Assembly (NCBI GenBank): GCA_903916355.1
Contig: CAIWWN010000259.1
Coordinates: 1 to 33,536, forward strand
DNA: 33,536 nt
From: an uncultured Burkholderiales bacterium
GTDB taxonomy: Bacteria > Pseudomonadota > Gammaproteobacteria > Burkholderiales > Burkholderiaceae_C
Direction: 5' to 3'
The notes beneath the pieces were generated by a model that was given only the letters and a program-made list of their open reading frames with translations, was not told the DNA's origin and ran no database searches. Numbering within the stretch: position 1 is the first letter of the stretch; the number at the start of each line of letters is the position of its first letter. The position numbers and the translations under genes were made by a program. Below are positions 1 through 9,043 of the stretch, in pieces.

Positions 1-663
1 ACCACCATCAACAACACCGAAACTTTTGCGGCCGTTCCTTGGATCATCCGCAACGGCGGTCAAGCCTATTTGGAATGCGGCAAGCCGAACAACGGCGGCA
101 CCAAGATCTTTTCGATCAGCGGTGACGTCGAGCGTCCTGGCAACTACGAAATCCCCATGGGTACGCCCTTTGCCAAGCTCTTGGAGTTGGCCGGTGGTGT
201 GCGCGCAGGTCGTCAACTCAAGGCTGTCATCCCTGGCGGCTCTTCAGCCCCCGTGCTGACCGCCGGCATCATGATGGACATCACCATGGATTACGACTCG
301 ATCGCCAAAGCCGGCTCGATGTTGGGTTCAGGCGCGGTGATCGTCATGGACGATAGCCGTTGCATGGTCAAGGCGCTGCAGCGTTTGTCTTACTTCTACT
401 CGCATGAGTCTTGCGGTCAGTGCACGCCTTGCCGCGAAGGGACGGGCTGGTTGTGGCGCATGGTCGACCGAATTGAAAATGGCCATGGCCGTGCCAGTGA
501 TTTGGACATGCTCGACAGCGTGGCGGGCAACATCATGGGCCGCACCATTTGCGCTTTGGGCGATGCAGCGGCCATGCCGGTGCGCGGCATGCTCAAGCAT
601 TTCCGTCATGAATTTGAATACCACGTGGAGCACAAGACCTGCATGGTCGGTGCCTACGTTTGA
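1..663 (+). CDS. nuoF: NADH-quinone oxidoreductase subunit F, 3' part (5' end outside window)
   Basis: This is the C-terminal 220 residues of NuoF, the complex I subunit that binds NADH and FMN and carries Fe-S cluster N3. The frame is open from base 1, so the N-terminal Rossmann-like NADH/FMN part lies upstream of the window. Seen here: a stretch reading GGTKIFSISGDVERPG, typical of the SLBB region, then the N3 cluster motif SCGQCTPCREGTGW (C-x2-C-x2-C) and the fourth ligand in TICALGDAAAMP. The subunit sits in the peripheral arm facing the cytoplasm and passes electrons to NuoG. nuoG follows 12 bases after the stop, in the conserved order of the nuo operon. Nothing is broken; the truncation is only the window edge. 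Confidence 0.97.
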   Translation, partial: TTINNTETFAAVPWIIRNGGQAYLECGKPNNGGTKIFSISGDVERPGNYEIPMGTPFAKLLELAGGVRAGRQLKAVIPGGSSAPVLTAGIMMDITMDYDSIAKAGSMLGSGAVIVMDDSRCMVKALQRLSYFYSHESCGQCTPCREGTGWLWRMVDRIENGHGRASDLDMLDSVAGNIMGRTICALGDAAAMPVRGMLKHFRHEFEYHVEHKTCMVGAYV

Positions 664-675
664 TGGGTGCCTCAC

Positions 676-2790
676 ATGGTTGAAATTGAACTGGACGGTC
701 AAAAGGTCGAAGTTGTCGAAGGCAGCATGGTCATGCATGCGGCTGAAAAAGCCGGCACCTACATTCCTCACTTTTGCTATCACAAGAAATTGAGCATTGC
801 GGCCAACTGCCGCATGTGCTTGGTGGACATTGAAAAAGCGCCCAAACCCATGCCCGCCTGTGCCACACCCGTGACGCAAGGCATGATTGTGCGCACCAAG
901 ACCGACAAGGCCATTCAGGCGCAAAAGTCGGTGATGGAATTTTTGCTGATCAACCACCCGCTGGACTGCCCCATCTGCGATCAGGGCGGCGAATGCCAGT
1001 TGCAAGATTTGGCCGTGGGTTACGGTGGTTCTTCTTCGCGTTACGAAGAAGAAAAGCGCGTGGTCGCTGTGAAGGATGTGGGCCCTCTCATCAGCATGCA
1101 AGAGATGAGCCGCTGCATTCACTGCACCCGTTGCGTGCGCTTTGGCCAAGAAGTGGCCGGCGTGATGGAGTTGGGCATGTCGCACCGCGGTGAACACGCT
1201 GAGATTGAAACCTTTGTCGGTCAGTCGGTGGATTCCGAATTGTCCGGCAACATGATCGACATTTGCCCCGTGGGCGCATTGACCAGCAAGCCTTTCCGTT
1301 ACAGCGCCCGCACCTGGGAGCTGTCACGCCGCAAGTCGATTGCCTCGCACGATTCGTCGGGTGCCAATTTGGTGGTGCAGGTGAAAAACAACCACGTGAT
1401 GCGCGTGGTGCCCCTCGAGAACGAAGAAGTCAACGAGTGTTGGATTGCCGACCGCGAGCGTTTCTCTTACGAAGCCTTGAACGGCGCCGAACGCTTGACC
1501 GCCCCCATGCTCAAGCAGGGCGGTGAGTGGAAGCAAGTCGACTGGCAAACCGCTTTGGAATACGTGGCCAATGGTCTGAAGAGCATCGGCAACGACCACG
1601 GTGCCAGCAGCATTGGTGCCTTGGTCAGCCCGCACAGCACGGTGGAGGAGCTGTACTTGACCGGTCAAGTTTTGCGCGGTTTGGGTTCAGACAACATCGA
1701 TTACCGTTTGCGCAATGCCGAGTTCACACCGGCGCAAGGTGTGCGTTACCTGGGCACTTCGGTGGCCTCGTTGTCGCAACTTCAGCGCGTGTTGGTGGTC
1801 GGCAGCAATTTGCGCAAAGACCATCCGTTGTTTGCACAGCGCATTCGCCAGGCTGTGCGCCTGGGCGCGCAGGTCAATGCGATCACATCGTCGGCTTTGC
1901 TGGCCGACGACCTAGCCTGGGCCATGCCTGTGGCCAACACCTGTATCGACACCGCGTCGACTTGGGCGCAGCACCTGGCCGACATCGCTTCGGTGATCGC
2001 TGCTGAAAAAGGCGTGCCAGCCCCTGTGGCCGGGCAAGCCACAGCGAACGCAACGGCGATGGCCAAGTCACTGTTGGGTGGCGAGCGCAAAGCGGTGCTG
2101 CTGGGCAATGCCGCAGCGCACCACGCTAATGCTTCAACCCTGTTGTCTTTGGCCAACTGGATTGCCGAGCACACCGGTGCCAGCGTCGGTTACCTGACCG
2201 AAGCGGCCAATACCGTGGGCGCGCAGTGGATGAAGGCGCAGCCGCAAACCGGTGGCGCGCACGCAGGCCAGATGCTGGCCGGCGGTCTCAAAGCCGTTGT
2301 GCTGCTGAACACCGAACCCGAGTTCGACAGCGCCGCTGGCGCACAGGCTGCAAAGACCTTGGCGCAAGCCGAGATGGTCATCACGCTGAGCCCGTTCAAA
2401 GCGAATATGGCTTTCTCGGATGTCTTGCTGCCGATTGCCCCGTTCACTGAAACCTCAGGCAGTTTTGTCAACGCCGAAGGGCGCTTGCAAAGCTTCCATG
2501 CCGTGGTCAAGCCTTTGGGCGAGACCCGTCCGGCCTGGAAGGTGATGCGTGTCTTGGCCAATTTACTGGGTTTGCCCGGCTTTGACTTTGAAACCTCGCA
2601 AGACGTGTTGGCCAAAGCCACAGCGACCGCGCCGGTGTTGAGCAATGCGACCAGCGCCACTTTGCGCATGGCCGGTGAAGTCGCGGATCCGGTGGTCGCG
2701 TCGATTTACCAGTTGGACGGTGTGGTGCGCCGCGCCCCCTCACTGCAGTTGACGGCTGACGCCCGCACGGCACAGGAGGTGGCAGCATGA
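676..2790 (+). CDS. nuoG: NADH-quinone oxidoreductase subunit G
   Basis: NuoG (704 aa) is the large Fe-S subunit of the complex I peripheral arm. Counting from the ATG at 676, the 2Fe-2S ligands are C34, C45, C48 and C62. The His-ligated 4Fe-4S cluster has H94, C98, C101 and C107. The next 4Fe-4S cluster has C147, C150, C153 and C197. A molybdopterin-oxidoreductase-like domain without catalytic role in complex I follows. The extra N7 cluster of Escherichia and Thermus NuoG appears to be missing: residues 221-231 read [11 protein letters not shown], with no cysteines, as in mitochondrial and alphaproteobacterial homologues. A GTG at 667 is an alternative start; I prefer ATG 676 because MVEIELDG is the usual N-terminus. 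The end overlaps nuoH by 4 bases (ATGA). Confidence 0.96.
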   Translation: MVEIELDGQKVEVVEGSMVMHAAEKAGTYIPHFCYHKKLSIAANCRMCLVDIEKAPKPMPACATPVTQGMIVRTKTDKAIQAQKSVMEFLLINHPLDCPICDQGGECQLQDLAVGYGGSSSRYEEEKRVVAVKDVGPLISMQEMSRCIHCTRCVRFGQEVAGVMELGMSHRGEHAEIETFVGQSVDSELSGNMIDICPVGALTSKPFRYSARTWELSRRKSIASHDSSGANLVVQVKNNHVMRVVPLENEEVNECWIADRERFSYEALNGAERLTAPMLKQGGEWKQVDWQTALEYVANGLKSIGNDHGASSIGALVSPHSTVEELYLTGQVLRGLGSDNIDYRLRNAEFTPAQGVRYLGTSVASLSQLQRVLVVGSNLRKDHPLFAQRIRQAVRLGAQVNAITSSALLADDLAWAMPVANTCIDTASTWAQHLADIASVIAAEKGVPAPVAGQATANATAMAKSLLGGERKAVLLGNAAAHHANASTLLSLANWIAEHTGASVGYLTEAANTVGAQWMKAQPQTGGAHAGQMLAGGLKAVVLLNTEPEFDSAAGAQAAKTLAQAEMVITLSPFKANMAFSDVLLPIAPFTETSGSFVNAEGRLQSFHAVVKPLGETRPAWKVMRVLANLLGLPGFDFETSQDVLAKATATAPVLSNATSATLRMAGEVADPVVASIYQLDGVVRRAPSLQLTADARTAQEVAA

Positions 2791-3869
2791 TTGATGCCCT
2801 GTACAACGGTGGCTTGAACTTGGTCGCCGCCAGCTGGTGGGCCACCTTGGTGTGGCCCGTGCTGTGGATTTTGCTCAAGATCGTCGCCGTGTTGGCGCCG
2901 CTGATGGGCGCTGTGGCTTACTTGACGCTGTGGGAGCGCAAGCTCTTGGGCTTCATTCAAGTGCGCCACGGCCCGAACCGTGTGGGCCCCATGGGCTTGC
3001 TGCAACCGATCGCCGATGCGGTCAAGTTGTTGACCAAAGAACTGATCAACCCCAGCGCAGCCAGCTTGGGCTTGTTCCGCTTGGGCCCGATCATGGCCAT
3101 CATGCCGGCCTTGGCCGCCTGGGTGGCGATTCCATTTGGCCCTGAAGTCGCGCTGACCAATATCAACACCGGCTTGATGCTGGTGATGGCGATCACCTCG
3201 ATCGAAGTCTATGGCGTCATCATTGCCGGTTGGGCCTCCAACTCCAAATACGCTTTCTTGGGCGCTTTGCGCGCCTCGGCGCAAATGGTCAGTTACGAGA
3301 TTGCCATGGGCTTTTGCTTCTTGGTGGTGTTGATGGTCTCTGGCAGCATGAACCTGACCGACATCGTGTTGGGTCAGGGCAAGGGCGTGGCCGCACAGAT
3401 GGGTTTGAATTTCCTGTCTTGGAACTGGTTGCCTCTGTTCCCGATTTTCATGGTGTATTTGATCTCTGGTGTGGCCGAAACCAACCGTCATCCGTTTGAC
3501 GTGGTCGAAGGCGAAGCCGAAATCGTCGCCGGTCACATGGTCGAGTACTCGGGCATGGGTTTTGCCATCTTCTTCTTGGCCGAATACGCCAGCATGTGGT
3601 TGGTCTCCATCTTGGCGGTGATCATGTTCTTGGGGGGCTGGATGTCACCCATCGACCATGGCCTGTTCAACATGATTCCCGGCTGGATTTGGTTGGGCCT
3701 CAAAACTTTCTTGGTCGTGTCCATGTTCATCTGGATTCGCGCCACCTTCCCCCGATTCCGTTATGACCAAATCATGCGCTTGGGTTGGAAAATTTTCATA
3801 CCAGTCACTTTGGTGTGGCTGCTGATTGTGGGCGCGTGGTTGAACTCGCCTTGGAACATCTGGAACTGA
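2787..3869 (+). CDS. nuoH: NADH-quinone oxidoreductase subunit H
   Basis: NuoH (360 aa) is the membrane subunit at the junction of the two arms of complex I and helps form the quinone-binding chamber. Visible family marks are the N-terminal loop [20 protein letters not shown], the loop segment [20 protein letters not shown] rich in acidic residues, and about eight hydrophobic helices. The length fits the family. An AGGAGGT Shine-Dalgarno lies 7 bases before the ATG, inside the end of nuoG, and the start overlaps the nuoG stop as ATGA, so translation is probably coupled. nuoI follows 12 bases downstream. Confidence 0.97.
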   Translation: MIDALYNGGLNLVAASWWATLVWPVLWILLKIVAVLAPLMGAVAYLTLWERKLLGFIQVRHGPNRVGPMGLLQPIADAVKLLTKELINPSAASLGLFRLGPIMAIMPALAAWVAIPFGPEVALTNINTGLMLVMAITSIEVYGVIIAGWASNSKYAFLGALRASAQMVSYEIAMGFCFLVVLMVSGSMNLTDIVLGQGKGVAAQMGLNFLSWNWLPLFPIFMVYLISGVAETNRHPFDVVEGEAEIVAGHMVEYSGMGFAIFFLAEYASMWLVSILAVIMFLGGWMSPIDHGLFNMIPGWIWLGLKTFLVVSMFIWIRATFPRFRYDQIMRLGWKIFIPVTLVWLLIVGAWLNSPWNIWN

Positions 3870-3881
3870 GCGGCCTAAACC

Positions 3882-4391
3882 ATGACCACAATGACTGCTT
3901 CCTCTTTCTCATTCAAGGATTTCTTCAAGAGCTTCATGCTCGTGGAGTTGTTCAAAGGCATGGCCCTGACTGGCCGCTACGCCTTCCGGCGCAAAGTGAC
4001 GATCCAATTCCCTGAGGAAAAAACACCGTTGTCGCCCCGTTTCCGCGGCCTGCACGCGCTGCGCCGTTATGACAACGGTGAAGAACGTTGCATTGCCTGC
4101 AAACTGTGCGAGGCCGTGTGTCCTGCCATGGCCATCACCATCGAAGCCGGTGTGCGCGACGATGGTTCGCGCCGTACGACGCGATACGACATTGATTTGA
4201 CCAAGTGCATCTTCTGTGGTTTTTGCGAAGAAAGCTGCCCAGTCGACTCGATCGTGGAAACCCACATCTTCGAATACCACGGCGAAAAGCGCGGCGATTT
4301 GTACTTCACCAAAGACATGCTGCTGGCAGTGGGTGACCGTTACGAAAAAGACATCGCAGCGGCCAAGTCTGCCGATGCGAAGTACCGCTGA
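3882..4391 (+). CDS. nuoI: NADH-quinone oxidoreductase subunit I
   Basis: NuoI (169 aa) carries the two 4Fe-4S clusters N6a and N6b that relay electrons towards cluster N2 and quinone. Two ferredoxin motifs are seen: C70-x2-C73-x2-C76-x3-C80-P and C109-x2-C112-x2-C115-x3-C119-P. The N-terminal amphipathic segment with [18 protein letters not shown] is typical and lies along the membrane. A second ATG three codons in (3891) is also possible; no strong Shine-Dalgarno decides between them. The length matches beta- and alphaproteobacterial NuoI. It lies between nuoH and nuoJ in the usual order. Confidence 0.97.
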   Translation: MTTMTASSFSFKDFFKSFMLVELFKGMALTGRYAFRRKVTIQFPEEKTPLSPRFRGLHALRRYDNGEERCIACKLCEAVCPAMAITIEAGVRDDGSRRTTRYDIDLTKCIFCGFCEESCPVDSIVETHIFEYHGEKRGDLYFTKDMLLAVGDRYEKDIAAAKSADAKYR

Positions 4392-4403
4392 AAGAATTGC
4401 ATC

Positions 4404-5066
4404 ATGGACGTCCAAACCGGTTTTTTCTATCTCTTTTCGGTGGTGCTGTTGTTTGCAGCCTTCCGTGTGGTGACTGCGCGCAACCCCGTGCACGCGGTGC
4501 TGTACCTCATGCTGGCATTTTCGCAAGCTTCGGGTGTGTGGTTCCTGCTGCAAGCTGAGTTCTTGGCCATCACTTTGGTGCTGGTCTATTTGGGCGCCGT
4601 GATGGTGTTGTTCTTGTTTGTGGTGATGATGTTGGATATCAACATGGACACCCTGCGCGAAGGTTTTTGGAAGCACTTCCCCTTGGCGGCTGCTTTGGGC
4701 GCTTTGATCGCCCTCGAAATGGCGGCCGTTTTGATGGGCGGCTTTCGCGTCACGGAGGCCCCCGCCGTGTTGGGCCAGGTGACCGCGCCCGTGTCGAATG
4801 CCAAAGCCCTCGGTATCTTGCTGTACACCGATTATTTGATGCCGATCCAGATCGGCGCGGTGATCTTGCTGGTGGCCATGATCGCCGCCATTGCCTTGAC
4901 ATTGCGTGAGCGCAAAGACAGCAAAGCGATCAACCCCTCGATCCAGGTGCGCGTGCGCGCTGCAGATCGCTTGTCGATCATCAAAGTCGGCGTGACCCAA
5001 GCCGGCGCAGCCCCTCAACCCTTAGCCGCTGCAGCCCCAGACGCTGCACCGCAGGAGAACAAGTGA
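4404..5066 (+). CDS. nuoJ: NADH-quinone oxidoreductase subunit J
   Basis: NuoJ (220 aa) is a membrane-arm subunit of complex I. It has about five transmembrane helices, including the conserved helix with [16 protein letters not shown], which in solved complex I structures contains a pi-bulge linked to coupling. The last ~35 residues form a hydrophilic tail rich in Ala and Pro ([16 protein letters not shown]). The stop overlaps the nuoK start by one base (TGATG), which suggests translational coupling. Confidence 0.96.
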   Translation: MDVQTGFFYLFSVVLLFAAFRVVTARNPVHAVLYLMLAFSQASGVWFLLQAEFLAITLVLVYLGAVMVLFLFVVMMLDINMDTLREGFWKHFPLAAALGALIALEMAAVLMGGFRVTEAPAVLGQVTAPVSNAKALGILLYTDYLMPIQIGAVILLVAMIAAIALTLRERKDSKAINPSIQVRVRAADRLSIIKVGVTQAGAAPQPLAAAAPDAAPQENK

Positions 5067-5374
5067 TGACTTTGACGCTTGGCCACTACCTTTCCTTGGG
5101 CGCGATGCTGTTTGCCCTGTCGGTGATCGGTATCTTTTTGAACCGTAAAAACCTGATCGTTTTGTTGATGGCCATCGAGCTGATGCTGCTGGCGGTCAAT
5201 ATGAACTTTGTCGCCTTCTCCCATTTCTTGGGTGATATGCGCGGCCAGGTGTTCGTGTTCTTCATTCTCACCGTGGCGGCGGCTGAATCCGCCATCGGTC
5301 TGGCCATCCTCGTTTTGCTCTTCCGTAACAAGAACAGCATCAATGTGGATGAACTCAATTCGCTCAAGGGTTAA
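5066..5374 (+). CDS. nuoK: NADH-quinone oxidoreductase subunit K
   Basis: NuoK (102 aa, the usual length) is a small antiporter-like membrane subunit with three helices. The conserved buried glutamates involved in proton translocation are visible in [13 protein letters not shown] and in the helix [17 protein letters not shown] 5066 is chosen over the GTG at 5063 because it gives the typical start [12 protein letters not shown]. An AGGAGAAC Shine-Dalgarno lies just upstream, inside nuoJ. A 96-base gap with a GC-rich repeat separates it from nuoL; it is the largest gap inside this operon. Confidence 0.96.
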   Translation: MTLTLGHYLSLGAMLFALSVIGIFLNRKNLIVLLMAIELMLLAVNMNFVAFSHFLGDMRGQVFVFFILTVAAAESAIGLAILVLLFRNKNSINVDELNSLKG

Positions 5375-5417
5375 AACGTTAATGAAGCCCCCACGTTCAT
5401 CACTTTGTGTATTCACT

Positions 5418-5464
5418 GCCCCCCGAGGGGGCGTTGCTCTCCCTTGGGACGGCCCGGCGGGAGA
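5418..5464 (+). repeat. GC-rich double-hairpin repeat before nuoL, holding its ribosome binding site
   Basis: Two stem-loops lie in the 96-base nuoK-nuoL gap. The first is GCCCCC-CGA-GGGGGC at 5418-5432 (6-bp perfect stem). The second pairs TCTCCC (5438-5443) with GGGAGA (5459-5464). The right arm, GGGAGA, is also the best Shine-Dalgarno for nuoL, 6 bases before its ATG, so the site may be partly hidden in a stem. From memory, CCCCGAGGGGGC...CCCGGCGG elements are frequent between Comamonadaceae genes, so this is probably a copy of a dispersed family; no second copy was recognised in this window. Confidence 0.55.
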
Positions 5465-5470
5465 TCGGTC

Positions 5471-7507
5471 ATGAGTCAAGCCCTCAACGTAGGCACACTG
5501 CTGGCCGTGCCTTTGGCCCCCTTGTTGGGCTCGGTGCTGGCGGGTGTTTTTGGCACTCAGTTCGGTGGCAACTGGATCGGTCGTCGCCTGTCCCACACGC
5601 TGACGATTTTGGGTGTGTTGATCGCCTTTGTTTTGTCGGCCATGACGCTCAAGAGCGTGGCGCTGGACGGCGCGCGTTTGAACGAAACCCTCTACACCTG
5701 GATGGTGGTGGGTGACTTGAAAATGGAAGTCGGCTTCATGATCGATGGCCTCACGGCCATGATGATGTGCGTGGTGACCTTTGTCTCGCTGATGGTGCAC
5801 ATCTACACGATCGGCTACATGGATGAAGACGAAGGCTACAACCGCTTCTTCGCCTATATCTCGCTGTTCACCTTCTCCATGCTGATGTTGGTGATGAGCA
5901 ACAACATGCTGCAACTCTTCTTCGGCTGGGAAGCCGTGGGCCTGGTGTCTTACTTGTTGATCGGTTTTTGGTTCAATAAACCGACGGCTATTTTTGCCAA
6001 CATGAAGGCCTTCTTGGTCAACCGTGTGGGTGACTTCGGCTTTATCTTGGGCATTGGCTTGATCGCCGCTTTTGCCGGCACCTTGAACTACACCGAGGCT
6101 TTTGCCAAGGCGGGTGAGTTGAGTGCCTTGACCTTGCCCGGTACGTCATGGATGTTGGTCACGGTCATCTGCATTTGCTTGTTCATCGGTGCGATGGGCA
6201 AGTCGGCGCAGTTCCCATTGCACGTGTGGTTGCCCGATTCGATGGAAGGCCCCACACCGATCTCCGCCTTGATCCACGCAGCGACCATGGTCACAGCCGG
6301 TATTTTCATGGTGGCACGCATGTCGCCGCTGTTTGAGTTGTCAGAGACCGCCTTGAACTTCATCATGGTGATCGGCGCCATCACGGCCTTGTTCATGGGC
6401 TTTTTGGGCATCATTCAAAACGACATCAAACGTGTGGTGGCTTATTCCACGCTGTCACAGTTGGGTTATATGACCGTGGCCTTGGGCGCATCGGCCTACT
6501 CGGTGGCGGTGTTCCACTTGATGACCCACGCGTTCTTCAAAGCCCTGCTCTTTTTGGGCGCGGGCTCGGTCATCATGGGCATGCACCACAACCAAGACAT
6601 CCGCTGGATGGGCGGCGTGCGCAAATACATGCCGATCACCTGGATCACTTCGCTGTTGGGTTCTTTGGCCCTGATCGGTACGCCGTTCTTTGCGGGTTTC
6701 TACTCCAAAGACAGCATCATTGAAGCGGTGGCTGAAAGCCATTTGCCAGCCGCTGGGTTCGCCCATTTTGCGGTGCTGGCGGGCGTGTTTGTCACGGCCT
6801 TCTATTCGTTTCGCATGTATTTCTTGGTCTTCCATGGCAAAGAGCGTTACGACCAAAACCCGGATGCCCATCACGCCGACCCCCATGACGCACACCATGA
6901 TGACCACGGTCATGCCGAACACCATGCGCCGCACGAGTCGCCTTGGGTGGTGACGGTGCCGTTGGTGCTGTTGGCCATCCCTTCGGTGGTAATTGGTTTC
7001 ATGACCATCACGCCCATGCTCTTCGGTGACTTTTTCAAAGACGCGATTTTTGTGAATGCCGAAAAGCATCCCGTGATGGAAGAGTTGGCCCATGCGTTCC
7101 ACGGCCCCGTGGCCATGGCGGTGCACGCCTTGAGCTCGGCCCCTTTCTGGCTGGCCTTGGCCGGTGTGGTGCTGTCTTGGTATATGTACATGATCAACCC
7201 CGCCTTGCCTGCGGCCTTGGCGCGCATCTTCAAGCCGCTGGTGGTGATCTTGGAAAACAAATATTACCTCGACTGGTTCAATGAAAACGTGTTGGCCCGT
7301 GGTGCCCGCGCTTTGGGTACTGGCCTTTGGAAAGTGGGCGACCGTGCCTTGATTGACGGCTTGTTGGTCAATGGCTCTTGGAAATTGGTGGGTTGGGTTT
7401 CTGGTCAGGTGCGCAAGTTCCAATCCGGTTATCTGTACCACTACGCCTTGGTCATGATCTTGGGTGTTTTTGTGCTGATGACGTACTTCGTCTGGCTCAA
7501 CAAGTAA
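5471..7507 (+). CDS. nuoL: NADH-quinone oxidoreductase subunit L
   Basis: NuoL (678 aa) is the distal antiporter-like subunit of complex I and takes part in proton pumping. Antiporter motifs are seen in LFFGWEAVGLVSYLLIGFW and in the segment PTPISALIHAATMVTAGIF, and KRVVAYSTLSQLGYM follows. The C-terminus has the hydrophobic anchor expected after the lateral helix. The open frame runs upstream to 5405 through the repeat, but ATG 5471 gives the normal N-terminus and has GGGAGA 6 bases upstream. Between helices, residues about 464-491 form a His/Asp-rich loop with about ten histidines, which could bind metal. nuoM follows after 12 bases. Confidence 0.96.
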   Translation: MSQALNVGTLLAVPLAPLLGSVLAGVFGTQFGGNWIGRRLSHTLTILGVLIAFVLSAMTLKSVALDGARLNETLYTWMVVGDLKMEVGFMIDGLTAMMMCVVTFVSLMVHIYTIGYMDEDEGYNRFFAYISLFTFSMLMLVMSNNMLQLFFGWEAVGLVSYLLIGFWFNKPTAIFANMKAFLVNRVGDFGFILGIGLIAAFAGTLNYTEAFAKAGELSALTLPGTSWMLVTVICICLFIGAMGKSAQFPLHVWLPDSMEGPTPISALIHAATMVTAGIFMVARMSPLFELSETALNFIMVIGAITALFMGFLGIIQNDIKRVVAYSTLSQLGYMTVALGASAYSVAVFHLMTHAFFKALLFLGAGSVIMGMHHNQDIRWMGGVRKYMPITWITSLLGSLALIGTPFFAGFYSKDSIIEAVAESHLPAAGFAHFAVLAGVFVTAFYSFRMYFLVFHGKERYDQNPDAHHADPHDAHHDDHGHAEHHAPHESPWVVTVPLVLLAIPSVVIGFMTITPMLFGDFFKDAIFVNAEKHPVMEELAHAFHGPVAMAVHALSSAPFWLALAGVVLSWYMYMINPALPAALARIFKPLVVILENKYYLDWFNENVLARGARALGTGLWKVGDRALIDGLLVNGSWKLVGWVSGQVRKFQSGYLYHYALVMILGVFVLMTYFVWLNK

Positions 7508-7519
7508 GGAAGAATAAAA

Positions 7520-8995
7520 ATGGGATTGTTGAGCCTTGCCATCTGGACGCCCATCGCGTTTGGTGTTGTGTTGTTGGCCTTTGGTCGTGATGACCAAGCC
7601 CGCGCGGTGCGCTGGATTGCCTTGATCGGTGCTTTGATCAGTTTCTTGATCACGCTGCCTTTGTACAGCGGTTTTCAGCTCGGCACGTCTGCCATGCAGT
7701 TTGTTGAGAAAGCACCTTGGATCGATCGCTTCAATGTGAACTACCACCTGGGCTTGGACGGCATTTCGTTTTGGCTGGTGTTGTTGACCGCGTTCATCAA
7801 CGTGATCGTGGTGATTGCCGGTTGGGAAGTCATTACCCGCAAAGTCAACCAGTACATGGCCGCTTTCCTGATCCTGTCGGGTTTGATGATTGGTGTGTTC
7901 TGTGCGCTGGACGGTTTGCTGTTCTACGTCTTCTTTGAAGCCACCTTGATCCCGATGTACCTGATCATTGGTATTTGGGGCGGACCGAACAAAATCTACG
8001 CGGCTTTCAAGTTCTTCTTGTACACCTTGCTGGGCTCTTTGCTCACCTTGGTCGCCTTGATCTATTTGTACACCCAATCGGGTGGTAGCTTTGACATCGC
8101 TACTTGGCACCATTTGCCTTTGTCGGCCACGGCGCAAAATCTGATCTTCTTTGCTTTCTTTGCCGCTTTCGCGGTCAAAGTCCCCATGTGGCCAGTGCAC
8201 ACTTGGTTGCCTGACGTGCACGTGGAAGCGCCCACAGGGGGCTCTGCCGTGTTGGCGGCCATCATGCTCAAGTTGGGTGCCTACGGTTTCTTGCGTTTCT
8301 CCATGCCGATAGCCCCTGACGCGGCGCACGAGTGGGGCGGCTTGATCATTGTGTTGTCCCTGGTGGCCGTGATTTACGTGGGTTTGGTGGCCATGGTCCA
8401 GCAAGACATGAAGAAGCTGGTGGCCTACTCCTCGGTGGCACACATGGGTTTTGTAACCCTGGGCTTTTTCATCTTCAATCCGCTGGGCGTGTCGGGTGCG
8501 ATCGTGCAAATGATTGCCCACGGCTTTGTCTCGGCCGCCATGTTCTTGTCCATTGGCGTCTTGTACGACCGGGTGCACTCGCGTGAAATCGCCAGCTACG
8601 GTGGCGTGGTCAACACCATGCCCAAATTCGCCGCTTTTGCCTTGCTGTTTGCCATGGCCAACTGTGGCTTGCCAGGTACAGCCGGTTTTGTCGGCGAGTG
8701 GATGGTGATTTTGGGCGCCGTGAAGTACAACTTTGGGGTCGGCGCATTGGCGGCTTCGGCGCTGATTTTTGGCGCGGCTTACACCTTGTGGATGTTCAAG
8801 CGCGTGTACCTGGGTGCACCCGCCAACGACCATGTCAAGGCGCTGAAGGATATCAACGCTCGCGAATTCATTATGCTGGCCCTCTTGGCCGCCGCTGTGC
8901 TCTATATGGGCTTGTACCCCCGCCCCTTCACGGATGTGATGGACGCTTCGGTGGCCGATTTGCTCAAGCATGTCGCCCTGTCCAAATTGCCTTGA
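7520..8995 (+). CDS. nuoM: NADH-quinone oxidoreductase subunit M
   Basis: NuoM (491 aa) is the second antiporter-like membrane subunit of complex I. Conserved features include GLDGISFWLVLLTAFIN, the helix YVFFEATLIPMYLIIGIWGG with the essential glutamate, FLYTLLGS, and HTWLPDVHVEAPTGGS. About 14 helices are predicted by eye. An AAGGAAG Shine-Dalgarno lies before the ATG. A 48-base gap follows before nuoN, without an obvious terminator. Confidence 0.97.
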   Translation: MGLLSLAIWTPIAFGVVLLAFGRDDQARAVRWIALIGALISFLITLPLYSGFQLGTSAMQFVEKAPWIDRFNVNYHLGLDGISFWLVLLTAFINVIVVIAGWEVITRKVNQYMAAFLILSGLMIGVFCALDGLLFYVFFEATLIPMYLIIGIWGGPNKIYAAFKFFLYTLLGSLLTLVALIYLYTQSGGSFDIATWHHLPLSATAQNLIFFAFFAAFAVKVPMWPVHTWLPDVHVEAPTGGSAVLAAIMLKLGAYGFLRFSMPIAPDAAHEWGGLIIVLSLVAVIYVGLVAMVQQDMKKLVAYSSVAHMGFVTLGFFIFNPLGVSGAIVQMIAHGFVSAAMFLSIGVLYDRVHSREIASYGGVVNTMPKFAAFALLFAMANCGLPGTAGFVGEWMVILGAVKYNFGVGALAASALIFGAAYTLWMFKRVYLGAPANDHVKALKDINAREFIMLALLAAAVLYMGLYPRPFTDVMDASVADLLKHVALSKLP

Positions 8996-9043
8996 GACCG
9001 TCCTTGACGTTCACGCTGATTTCTAAGAATTGAGAGAAAACAC

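Noticed and set aside
3909-5018. Minus-strand 369-codon open frame opposite nuoI and nuoJ
   Set aside because: Composition (His/Gln/Asp/Arg-rich) is that of a shadow frame, and the plus strand carries conserved Fe-S and membrane subunits.
6455-8971. Very long minus-strand open frame (838 codons) opposite nuoL and nuoM
   Set aside because: It is His/Gln/Arg-rich, low-complexity translation of the reverse of two clear membrane protein genes, with no ribosome site or family resemblance; it follows from biased codon use on the plus strand.
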